NCBI GenBank assembly: GCA_015680905.1
Contig: CM027380.1
Location: forward strand, 49,140,001 to 49,204,000
DNA length: 64,000 nt
Source of the DNA: Coptis chinensis
Taxonomy: Eukaryota > Streptophyta > Magnoliopsida > Ranunculales > Ranunculaceae
Direction: 5' to 3'
The translations under genes and the position numbers were made by a program. How positions within the stretch are numbered: the stretch's first letter is position 1; every line of letters begins with the position of its first letter. This document shows, piece after piece, positions 45,785 through 55,942 of this stretch. The notes under the pieces are model-generated. The model ran no database searches, was not told where the DNA came from, and saw only the letters and a program-made list of their open reading frames with translations.

Positions 45785-46559
45785 GTGAGTGTCTTTGAAA
45801 GGATCTGCTTCCGTCAATCAATTGGTTCCATGTATTTTCAGTTAGTTTAATTCTCTCGACAAACAATGCTTGAAAAATTCAGATTACGATAGACAAAAAG
45901 TTTTGAAATGATTTACCGCTCTAAAACCAAGCAATATGCTTTGTGCTTTGTTTTTGTGACTGTCCAGAACATCCATGTTTCTCCAAAATAAATTATAAGA
46001 CAAATGCTATCTACAGCACACACCTTATTATTTCTCCTTTTTATTTTATGGGTTTGACCTTCGTGATTGCAGAGCAACAAGAATCCTCATATCTCTAAGA
46101 TTAGCTTTGTGTTTTGATGAGATGATCTGAATCTGAGGTTTAACTGATACTTTTATGTTGTTGGAATGCAGTGGAAATACAGAGCAGTAAAAACCTTTCC
46201 CTCTCTCCTCACTTTCATTCATCAACAAACGCTTTCGAACCAACATCAGCAGCTTTATTTCTGATCATGCTTATTTAATTGTTTCGCCTCTCTCCCCACT
46301 TTCGTTCATCAACAAACGCTTTCTTTTATCAAGGAAGCAGGTTAGTTCTAATCATGCTTATTTAATTATTTCAGTTTATTTTTTAATGCTTGATTTTCCA
46401 TTTTCTTTTTGTCTAATTGCAACTTCAGAGTCCATTCTCTTTGCGAAGGTAAACTCCCAATTGATTTCTAATGATTTTAGTTAGTTTGCAATCTAATTTA
46501 ACAAAGCCATAGCTTATAAATGTTTCATTTGTGTAGCCAGTTATGGGAGTCAAAAGAAC

Positions 46560-46820
46560 AGTCTTGTAAGAGCTGAAGGGCTTAAAGGAAGAGTTGCAAG
46601 CACGAAACCGCAAACTTGAGAAGAAATTGTTGGCGAATGAAGGGGCGAGAGCAGAGACGGCTATAATTAGATTAAAAAGGCAAATTTCATCTTCTGGTAT
46701 TGATTCAATCTTGGGAGTTCTTAGATGTTTGAATAATATGGGACTGAAAGTAAGAACAATTCGATCAGAGTTCTCTGTTTCAGAGTTTTTAGCAGCTCTA
46801 GAAATTGAACCAAAGGTTAG
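46560..46820 (+). pseudogene. Fragment with a coiled coil and an ACT-like end, possibly from a bHLH protein
   Basis: Plus strand, after a TAA at 46558-46560: ELKGLKEELQARNRKLEKKL, a leucine-spaced coiled coil. It is followed by SSGIDSILGVLRCLNNMGLK and FSVSEFLAALEIEPK, the order helix, short strand, helix, strand of the ACT-like C-terminus of plant bHLH factors. No basic region is present. The donor-like AAG|GTTAGT follows at 46815. The family call is tentative. Confidence 0.3.
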
Positions 46821-47612
46821 TATCCATTGCTATACTTAAATATATTGACATTATCGCTTACTATTGATTCTGGTAAATGTATATATGTACTATCTATCTA
46901 TTGTGCTTATATTGTTTTTCTAGCTAATTGGATATGATAATGTCTATGCCTTTAGACAGGTAATTATCTTCACTTAGAAAGTTATCACCGTGTACCCGAT
47001 ATGAACCTATAATGCTTTTAGATTTTAACCAATCTCTATTGCATTGAAGTTACTATCCTTGGTGAGTGATGTAAGAATTGCTTTTTACAAATTGCTCTGA
47101 TTAAGTGACCAAGATATTTCTACTTTGTTCCCAGTCTTAATGGTCTTTGGAGTAATATTCTCAGTCATCTTGATAAAATAGATTTACTTGAGTAAAATCT
47201 CTCAACTACAAATGCATTGAGATTTATGTGCGTTTACTATTAAATATATATTTATATCAATTCACATTTGGATAGTGCTAAACTGTTATCATGTACTAAG
47301 GAGAGTTATCTCTATGTTTAAACAAAAGCATTTCAGATGTGATGTGGGGTGTTTTAGATGCTTTGTTCCATATGTACCTTTTATATCTTAAAGGAGGCTC
47401 AATTAGGGCTTTGCCATCAAGTAGTTGTTTTTTTTTTATCCAGATAATACTGAATTTTGTAATGGGTTTGTGTTGAAATTTCAAGGGTACCAATTAAGGC
47501 AGTTACCAAGTTTATTAGCTCTTGAATATGTTTTTGTGTTACACTTTGTTTCATTTATGGGTTTTGTTATGTTTTTCCAACTTAGAATTGTAGGAAATAC
47601 TGTTGTCGATCC

Positions 47613-47815
47613 TTAGGTGTTATGCGGGTATTTTAATGCAATTCTTACTTTTTAGTGCCGATGAAAAATGTGGTGTTGTTTTGAATTTAAAAGCTATTGA
47701 AGAGTTCCAAGATCTTATCATTGACCTTAGACTTGCTGATTTGGGTTGTATTGGACTAAAGTTTACTTGGTCCAATAGTAGGTGGGGAGTATCTAATATC
47801 AAAGGGTGAATTATC
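47613..47815 (+). mobile_element. LINE (L1-type) endonuclease fragment
   Basis: The stretch reads (V)LCGYFNAILTF, where GDFN is usual in L1 endonucleases. It continues across an in-frame TAG to NLKAIEEFQDLIIDLRLADL and LKFTWSNSRWG. These are the GDFNA, DLG...FTWSN landmarks of plant LINE endonuclease C-termini. No reverse transcriptase follows. It is a short relic joined directly to the DOMON fragment. Confidence 0.7.
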
Positions 47816-47819
47816 GGTT

Positions 47820-48370
47820 GAGGTGGACATTGAGTCCGAATGAGGATTTGATTGATATAGGTCTTAAGGTAGCTGTAGGGTCGCAATATTATATGGCATT
47901 TGGGTGAGCGGATCCTAAAAAGTCAGATTCTGAGCTAATGTACAATGTTGATGTTGCTGTCAAGGGGTTTACTGAGGAAGGGATGCCTTTTGCCGATGAT
48001 TACTATATAACCAAGTATAGTGAGTGTTTGATAAGCAAGGATGGAAAAGCTCGGGGTCTTTGCTGGATAGTATCTATGAAGGATCGATCCGGTTGGGTTG
48101 GTTAATAATCTGAGGTTGTTTTATGGACATAGGAAGGATGGTGTGTCCTTTATTCGGTATCAATGGCCTTTGGATACTGTTGATGAGAAGTATGACATAC
48201 CAGTGAATCTTCTTGCTAATATGGATGTTATATGGGCTTTAGGGTCTATACGCCCCCTGACACCCTTCGCCCGTTTTACCTCCCTCAAAACCATGGCGGT
48301 CCTTTGTTTGAAGCTTATGGGCACCTGGTTCTCAATGTCTCGAAAGCATCATGATGTTGCTCGTACATAA
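47820..48370 (+). pseudogene. Fragment of a DOMON-domain protein (At5g54830-like)
   Basis: Plus strand pieces read YYMAFGWADPKKSDSELMYN, VDVAVKGFTEEGMPFADDYY and ITKYSECLISKDGK. After frame changes come VNNLRLFYGHRKDGVSFIRY, YDIPVNLLANMDVIWALGSI and then, in another frame, LRPFYLPQNHGGPLFEAYGH. This is the order of a DOMON domain and following region in plant DOMON/cytochrome b561-type membrane proteins. At least three frame changes or stops are present, and both ends of the gene are missing. 48371-49083 shows no recognisable coding sequence. Confidence 0.65.
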
Positions 48371-49083
48371 CTTCGATCCAATTGGTGGGAATGCGACTCT
48401 GAGAAACATGTCAGAGACCATATATGCCGGAGGTCCAGATACTGAAGGTGTTACTGCCAATCCCACATAGGTGATTTCTGAATACGCAGTAAGATGAGTA
48501 TTGTACATCACTTGGAAACATGCCCCATAGGGAAATAGGAAGATATCCACTATCCAGAGGTGTATTATGAATGATTCACAATCAATATCAGGAACGCAAT
48601 TCCCTGAACAGCCAAGAAGGTCCAAGATTGCTTAGTCTAATGGGCTCGAGAGTGGATCATCAATTAACAATACAAATCCAAAAAAGAAAAAAGAAAGCAA
48701 ATTTTTTTTTTTGTATTCTTATTTCTGAACATGCCACAAAAAACGTGTGCCTTGACTTACTTTCTTTAGTTAATCAATTAACTTCTGAATTAGTAGATCA
48801 AATTAAGTTGGTTGAATTGCACAAAATCGTAGAATGATATTTTTTACTGTTCAATAGTATAGCCCATGTACCAATATATTATTCCCAATAAACATGTATT
48901 GTACATCGATTTTCCCCAACTCCCCAAGCATTCAACATGGAACATTCTCCTCAGTCTTCAGAGAGTCGGTGGCAAAACAATCAGCTTTGCATCGTAAGCC
49001 ACAACACATAACAATGTGTAATATACAGACGAGATCGCAACTCCTTCATAGCTTAATTAAGTTGAACTGATGAACTCATCGAT

Positions 49084-49164
49084 ATGGATCGAAGATTATC
49101 AATTCAACTGCTTCCATTGCTCCTACTCTTTCTAATATGTGTCTCATCAGAATATTGGCAGGTA
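49084..49164 (+). pseudogene. Possible signal-peptide exon, unidentified
   Basis: ATG at 49084 opens MDRRLSIQLLPLLLLFLICV and then SSEYWQ, followed by GTACCAACC. This is a good secretory signal sequence with a possible donor site, but no following exon is recognised. It may be part of the fragment mosaic. Confidence 0.25.
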
Positions 49165-49335
49165 CCAACCAAGGCTCAGTGTGTTCATGAAAATCGTTGA
49201 GATCAGCCCTTCAAAACTTGAATCCTCACTGGATTCAAAAATATACCTGTATACACTAATACACTGACACTCAATCATTTCAATTATGCCACCCTCCAGC
49301 AAAGATACAATATAAATTCTAAATACAGGCCAAGG

Positions 49336-49664
49336 GAAAAAAAGTGGTTATCTGGCAATTAGATTTGCCAGAAGTATTTCATTCCAGATATTAACATATT
49401 TTTCTCCTGATCGGAATACTCCGTACCAAGTTTATTATCAGTCACTCTATGGCGAAAATGGGCTGGAAAGTTCAGTGGTTGATGGGGGCTTTCGGACATA
49501 ATACGTATGAACAAAGAACAATGTTTTCCTTGATGATCGCAAGTTACATTATTCGGACATTGTCGAGGATTCAATAACTATAGCTGCCCGAGGAGAGAAA
49601 AAAAGTGGTTATCTGGCAATTGGGCTTGCCAGAAGTATTTCATTCCAGATATTCACATATTTTT
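49336..49664. repeat. Direct repeat of about 66 bp, 262 bp apart
   Basis: AAAAAAGTGGTTATCTGGCA...TTGCCAGAAGTATTTCATTC...CATATTTT is found at 49336-49402 and 49598-49664 with three or four differences. The 195 bp between are not recognised. Confidence 0.8.
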
Positions 49665-49734
49665 GCCAATATTTTGGTTAAACTTTGTTGTGCAGATTTT
49701 TTATTGATTGTCTTTGAAGGATCTTCTTCCTTCT

Positions 49735-49829
49735 TTTGTCGTGATTTGAGATTGATTTTAATGAGTGCAACTCTGAATGCGGAGTTGTTTTCTAACTATT
49801 TCGGAGGAGCATCAACAATTCACATTCCG
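49735..49829 (+). pseudogene. Single-exon fragment of a DEAH-box helicase
   Basis: The exon reads [20 protein letters not shown] then [11 protein letters not shown], ending at GTAAGC (49830). It contains motif III (SAT) and the following helix, well conserved in plant DExH-box helicases, where [20 protein letters not shown] is usual. No other helicase exon is nearby, so it is an isolated captured or duplicated exon. Confidence 0.75.
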
Positions 49830-50097
49830 GTAAGCCAAATGTAACTAGACGGATCTGAGCGGATTAAGTATACCATTCAATCACAGACACAAAATATCCC
49901 AGATGCTCGAACATATCTACTAACTTTAAAGGAGATAAGGATCAAGTATGTATTACTTGGAGTTCATGAAGTTTATTGTATTATTATTAGTTTCACTAAT
50001 ACCATTGATTTTGAATCCCCCCTCCCCCTTTAAATGTGACACTACAGTTGTATAATTCTTTAGATTTTGTATATGTTTAATGTTATTTGTTTGCATG

Positions 50098-50245
50098 AGA
50101 GGTCTGCCTGATGACCTTGGAGTAGAGGCTATGATGATGGATGCATTGGAGAAAGTTGAAAAGGAGCTCAAGAAGCCACTTTTGAGATTAGACAAGAAGG
50201 GAATGGCTCTTCTTACAGCAGAGTTTGATAAAATTAACAAGAAGT
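50098..50245 (+). pseudogene. Conserved-looking exon fragment, unidentified
   Basis: Plus strand: GLPDDLGVEAMMMDALEKVE followed by KELKKPLLRLDKKGMALLTA and EFDKINKK, a charged helical stretch with clean codon texture. It lies between the helicase and NPH3 fragments in the same orientation. I do not assign a family. Confidence 0.35.
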
Positions 50246-50408
50246 ACTGCTCCAAACTTTATCTCTTTTTCTTATGATTTTTTGTATAGAAAAAACCTAT
50301 ATCAGGTGCTTTACTTAAGTAAGTAGCTTGGACAAGTTAACATGTTTAGGAACCAATTGCATAATTAATCATTGGATAAGAAGCATATTCGTTCTGTGTT
50401 TTTTTATG

Positions 50409-50920
50409 TATTACTCATTGAGCAAGAGTGAGAGGAAAAGGATTTGCAAACTGATGGACTGCAAAAAGTTAACAGCAGTTGCTTGCATGCATGCTGTGCA
50501 AAATGAGCGGCTTCCTCTCCGGGTGGTGATGCAAGTCCTCTTTTTTTAGCAGGTTAGGGCAGCCACTTCTCCTGGGAGTTCTACACCTGATATTCCTGGT
50601 AACCTCAGAGCCCTACTGCCCCGAGAAAATGGTGGTTCCCATGGGAGCTCACGGACTACAATGACCAACACAGAGGACGACTGGGATGCAGTTGCAACAG
50701 CAGAAGAACTCAAGGCACTCAAGGGAGAACTTGCTTCCCTTAGGTTGGGAAATGGACAAAGTGACAAGAATGGAGACGATAATAGAAGTATTAATAAAGC
50801 TGCAGCAACCAAGGTAAAAGGGCTACTCATTAAACTTGAACAACTGTCCTGCAATTCTGGAATTTCGTCAAGAAAAAGAGTTAAGTTCTTGCCGAGCATC
50901 AAAGAGAAGAAGAGAAAGGT
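50409..50920 (+). pseudogene. Fragment of an NPH3-domain (BTB/POZ-NPH3) protein, 3' part
   Basis: [40 protein letters not shown] and FF, then a TAG (50546-50548) where the family has Glu in FEQVRAA. It continues QVRAATSPGSSTPDIPGNLR, SHGSSRTTMTNTEDDWDAVA and AEELKALKGELASLRLGNG, the end of the NPH3 domain and C-terminal coiled coil of proteins like At1g67900. NPH3 proteins are adaptors for CUL3 ligases in phototropism and auxin routes. The BTB part is missing. 50921-52335 holds only A/T-rich sequence and one unrecognised open frame (51344-51643). Confidence 0.78.
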
Positions 50921-52335
50921 TTGAACAGGTTTGCCCTTTTTTTTTTGTCTATTTGGCAGTTTGGTTGGTAATGTAGATTATATATTGGACAATATAATAT
51001 AGTGGGATGGAATGGGCCAAGTGTGCAATTGCAAATACACCGAAAACATACTGTAGATAAGTGCCCCCAACTAATCAAATGGGAACCCTAAGCCTAAAAA
51101 AAGAAGAAGAATAACAAATCGGTTGAAATGAACTCCTAACAAAACACTAGATGCTCGGTTTCATTCTCTTTTTGTGCAAGACAAGTCAAGTTGTGGTGAT
51201 TTCTCAATGTATTTCTCAAGAGGTAAAGGTGTTCGGTTTCCTTTTGCGTTGGTCCACCGAGTAGTTATCAAGGTATGTTGTTCAAATTTAAGTATGTATG
51301 CTTGCTTTGTCTTATAAAAGTTGACCTGTAGTAACTGAAAGAATTGGAAGCAGGGAAACAAGAGGACACCTCTACGCTTTGTGGAACGGAAAACTGTCGT
51401 AACAACACAATGTTTGAATGGATGGTTAGTTATTTTTTGCTTACATGTGTTTTAATTTCTACAGGCTTATATTTGTGTGCAACTGTGCATTCACAAATTC
51501 TTAATTTTGGTTTCTTGAGTCTTGCTCTCATCATCATGGTATCTTTATTAATAATATTTTTAAGGATGTCATCTAATGAACCACATATAGTTTGCTATAC
51601 ATCTGCTGAACTATGTAGAGCAACTCTCAACATTAAAATTTAGTGAGCCATGTCCTGGTATGGTATGTATACTAATGGACCCAGTTTCTATGCATGGCAT
51701 GTTTTTGAGAACAAGGACCCTTTCTTTTTTCTTCAATATATTTAAAATGAAATTCTACTATTGTAGCCAAAGTAGCCATGTGGCCATGGCAAACTTTTTG
51801 TCTAAAATATTCAATCAAATAATTTTTTTATCATCCATGGAGTTTCTTATTATTTAAGCTCCTTATTCTTATAAGAATATAGCAATTCATTGAGTTTTTT
51901 TTTTTTTTTTTTTTTTCTAAACAGGTAATCTCTTATATCTTTAGCTCTAATAGACAGGAAGTCTCTGCAGCTCTAAATCGCTCAATTGGTGGGCTAGGTC
52001 TGTAATGATAAGCGAGTATTTATTTTATTTTTTTGTCCGAACTTTTATTTGCAAATATCCTACCTATATCTTAGAAAATGGTTTCTGAATTTTCTAATTG
52101 GTTACAGAGGTTGGTGTGGAGACATCAGAGGATAGATCTAAATGGGGTCATGTGAGAAAAGGGACATGTTATGTCTTGTGATAGTCATATTGATTCTTTG
52201 TTGTACAGTGCATTATCCTTACCCTTCTACCGCCTATATCTTTGTTGAGATTAAAATATAAGAGTAGATGAGTTCTGCCTCTATGTTAGATAACTTGATT
52301 AATTTTATTTTCTTTTTCTTTTTTTTAAATTACAG

Positions 52336-52453
52336 ATGTGGGCATATGTGCACCTGTGCAAAATGTGCTAACAAGTTGGTTCGTAGTGGAGGGAAATGCC
52401 CATTGTGTCATGCACCGATCGTTGAGGTGATCCAAGCTTATTCTATATTGTAA
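52336..52453 (+). pseudogene. Last exon of a C3HC4 RING-finger protein
   Basis: An acceptor TTACAG (52330-52335) opens [20 protein letters not shown] then [18 protein letters not shown] and a stop at 52451-52453. This is the second half of a RING finger: the His-Met-Cys-x-Cys and CPLC metal ligands are present. It is the conserved end of a plant family whose preceding exon supplies the first CxxC. That exon is not found upstream, so the fragment cannot bind zinc normally or act as a ligase. Confidence 0.75.
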
Positions 52454-52989
52454 AGAAGGAATAGGATAACAGAGTACATGAAAATAAAAAGAGAAAACGG
52501 AAAGGTGAATGTTGGAGCCTTCTCATTTCTGGGCTGCGGAATCTACTACATCTACTCCATGTATTTTTCAAGAGTTTGTTTGGTTCTTTACTGCTATTGT
52601 TCTGATTATTTTTGGAACATATGCAATGTATGATTTGAATCACAAATGGAATTACGATTCTTCATTCATTTGTCAATAATTATGCTGATGCTACATGCAG
52701 GATTTTTGGTCTTATTATGCAAGCTTCTTTCGAATTGCTTGAAAACTTGAGCATCTGTTGAATTAGGAGCCAAACCTAGAAGAGCTTGATCCACCAAATA
52801 TATTATTATCCGTCCAGAAACAAGGTTCACAAGAATTATCAGCAATAATGTATGTGAATAACAATAAACATAAGTGCTGGAAACAATTAATAGTACTATT
52901 CTTGCTTTATAGAGATAGTTCTACTACACTAATTACCAAGCTAAGGTAAGTTAAACATACAATTTTGAGGAAGTTGAAAATTATGTTCA

Positions 52990-53445
52990 CATTTTATTAC
53001 ATGGAACCGCAAAGGCTGTTCAAAGTTAATTTGAACACATCCCTGAGGGCCCCAAGCAATGTTCTCCAAATGATGGGATTGGGTTTGATTTCCATCTCTT
53101 CTACAAATGCTGCTCATGAGACCCACAAAGCACATATCCAGCAATCATCACATTCCACGTAACAACATCTCTCTCAGGAAAGCTGGCGAGCCATCACCAA
53201 CTCACCTCTCCTTGCATACCCAGGCGTTAAAGCTGACCAAGCTACCACATCCCTCTCCACGGAACTCTCAAAGAGCATCCTTGTAACCTTCAACTCCCAA
53301 CAATTTGTATGAAAATAAATAAGGGTATTCCTAACAAACGTATTCCACTCAAACCCAAACTTCAAAACCTTCCCATGAATCCCATTAGCCATATTCACCC
53401 AAGTATGAGCAAAAAGATTGCTGCTAGAATAGGATTCATGCATTG
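52990..53445 (-). pseudogene. Pentatricopeptide-repeat (PPR) protein fragment
   Basis: Minus strand: NGIHGKVLKFGFEWNTFVRN, TLIYFHTNC, ERDVVAWSALTPGYARRGEL and VMARQL, then after a gap ERDVVTWNVMIAGYV and, in a shifted frame, PNPIIWRTLLGALRD. These are PLS-type PPR motifs and the start of the E region of plant organellar RNA-editing proteins. Stops and missing repeats make it a pseudogene. It is on the strand opposite to the other fragments, so may have a separate origin. Confidence 0.75.
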
Positions 53446-53960
53446 GCTGTCTTTGGAACTGAACATCTCTATACAGGGACTAGCTTATAATAAGCCAATT
53501 AAGGCATGGTCGCTGCTGACCATTTGTCTTTTGGAGAACAAAAAAAATTACGAAATTTATAAGAACAATCTCTACAAAACATAAAAAAATAATAATAAGA
53601 GAAATTAGTAATCATGACAAAAATAAACATTTAAACATAAAATAAAATTAACTCAACTTACACTTCCATTTTGATAAAATGGCAAGATAATCTGAAAAAA
53701 AAAAAATTCAATTTATCATGAATCAACATAAACCCATACATTTAGTTAGTTTTTTGAGAAATAACACAAAACACTAAAAAAACGAACTTTACCAAACAAA
53801 AAAAAAAGATAACAGAAAAGAAAATCCGAACTCCATTCAAGAACAGTACCTGAAATAGGTAAACCTTCTTTGGTCAAGGATATACTGACGATAAAAAAGA
53901 GACTCCCAACAATATTTGCATCAGACTACTAAAGTCAACTAAGAAAATAATTCTATCTAA
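53446..53960. other. Gene-free A/T-rich stretch
   Basis: Poly-A-rich sequence with no recognisable gene or element. It holds an 11-bp CAACAATATTT at 53907-53917 that recurs just after the palindromic element. Confidence 0.4.
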
Positions 53961-53969
53961 TGGGATTTA

Positions 53970-54702
53970 ATTGGGTTTTTGTCCAAACGGTGTGGCCACA
54001 CCGTTTGAGATTTGAATTTTGAAAAAATATAAAGTTATATTTTTTGGCGTTTGAGACTTAGTCCAAACGGTGTGGCCACACCGGTCAAGAGGCCCAAAAA
54101 CAGAACTTTATATTTTTTTAAAGTTCAAATCCCAAATGGTGCACCGTTTGGACTAAGTCTCCAACGATATGGCTACACCGTTTGGACTAAGTCCCCAACG
54201 ATGTGGATCGTTGGGGACTTAGTCCAAACGGTGTAGCCATATCGTTGGAGACTTAGTCCAAACGGTGGATCGTTGGGGACTTAGTCCAAACGGTGTATCC
54301 ATATCGTTGGAGACTTAGTCCAAACGGTGTGGCCACACCGTTTGGGATTTGAACTTTGAAAAAATATAAAGTTCTGTTTTTTGACTTCTTGACCGGTGTG
54401 GCCACACCGTTTGGTCAAGTCGTTTGGGACTTAGTCCAAACGATGTGGCTACACCGTTTGAGAGTGGCCACATCGTTGGGGACTCAGTCCAAACGGTGTG
54501 ACCACATCGTTGGGTTTGCACAATGAATGACCTAGCCAGGTCATTTAAGCTTGGGGTTTTCGAATTCAATTTTTTGAGACCAATGGCACACTTGTAATAT
54601 TTTTTTTTTTTTTTTTAACTTTTAGGACCAATGGCACACTTGTAATAATTGTTTTTTTTTTAGTCTGCCCAACACAATATGGGGTCCGTCAGTAATAGGA
54701 CT
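53970..54702. mobile_element. Palindromic-unit transposon, copy 2 (GGTGTGGCCACACC family)
   Basis: Same family as 15350-16196. Many inverted and direct units of CTTAGTCCAAACGGTGTGGC, CCACACCGTTTGGACTAAGT and GATCGTTGGGGACTTAG. The right end CATTTAAGCTTGGGG...GGACCAATGGCACACTTGTA...CCCAACACAATATGGGGTCC...CAGTAATAGG matches copy 1. The left end seems to lack its outer arm. The 11-bp CAACAATATTT at 53907-53917 and 54703-54713 could be a target duplication of Mutator-like length, but then the element would have to start at 53918 with a diverged left end. No coding sequence. Confidence 0.7.
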
Positions 54703-54982
54703 CAACAATATTTAGAAAGGAATCCAAATTAGCTATATTTAGTTAATGGCTTTCATAAAATACATACATACTTAGAAAATTTATTCAATCATATAGTTCT
54801 AAAATCATTAACATGTCATGCGACGTTTACTAGGCCCCCTATAGCCCAATTACTTGCCCCAAAATTGAAGCTTTAGTCCAAAAATAAAGACTGAAGCCCA
54901 TTAGGCCAGACCCAAATTCAGGTTCCAAAAATCTAGGCCTAGTAATTTTTTTCGCTCCAAGTCCATCCTGAATTTTAATTAC

Positions 54983-55270
54983 GGATTTAAGACAAAAACA
55001 CGGATGACATTAGCCATGGAAATTTATATTTACACAAAACAACTATGTAAATATAATTTTATAGACTTATTCAATTACAAAAAATACTATGTAAATTTAA
55101 ATTTCTATATATAAATGTATATTGTTATATGTAAAATATTGTGTAAATTTACATTTTCATATGCAAAATTTAAATTTACATAGGTAAATAAAATTGTGTA
55201 AATTTACATTGTCATATGTTAATATACAAATTTACATAGGATGACATCATCCCGGTTTGTCCTAAAACCA
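54983..55270. mobile_element. Probable small MITE
   Basis: Imperfect inverted ends: GGATTTAAGACAAAAACACG...GATGACAT on the left against ATGACATCATCCCGGTTTGT...CCTAAAACC on the right. The interior is A/T-rich with repeated TGTAAATTTACAT units. A second GATTTGTCCTAAAACC copy follows at 55285-55300. Target duplication not clear. Confidence 0.45.
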
Positions 55271-55942
55271 AAATTATTAATGAAGATTTGTCCTAAAACC
55301 GAAATTATTAATGAAAATTGTTTACCCAATTTTGTTCTTGAGTGCGAAACTATTGTTGGGCTTTTGTCCTTGGGCCATAATCCTCTCCTCTAGGCACACA
55401 ATACAAAATCTGAACAAAGTAGGCTACCAGTATAACACTAGAAGTCTATAACTAACTGAATTCAACAACTCTGTTTTCAGTTACATTTTCTGAATTAGTT
55501 ACATTTTCTGAATTGAAATAGAAAAGCACTTTCTTTTTTCGCCATATAATAAATTCTTTTCAATATATACGCTAGCGTCAAAAGTATATTGCTTTGAGGT
55601 ACTTCGTTTATCCATGCAAATGGCATAGTCGCAGACTCGCAGGACAGTTTTTGATAATCCCTGAGAAAGTATTGTCTGCTAAAATAAGCCAAGGAGACGA
55701 ACATAGCAAGCAAAGTCTGATATAAATAAAGTCCCTGTCTTCTGTTATTTCACCACGAAGACTCCTACAACTGTAACATTTTTATCTGACGATTAACAAA
55801 TGGATAAACCACCAAGTGACATAAATATTACTTTCTTACATGCCAAATGGAACAGAGAGTTTTGATCCTATTATCTGTACAAGCTTATCCCAGACCTATG
55901 CAACAAACCTCACCCTCTGAAAGATCCAGAAGCATACCCCAT

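Noticed and set aside
51344-51643. Plus-strand open frame with a hydrophobic segment between the NPH3 and RING fragments
   Set aside because: A/T-rich sequence gives hydrophobic residues by chance. No domain, and no splice support that I could trust.
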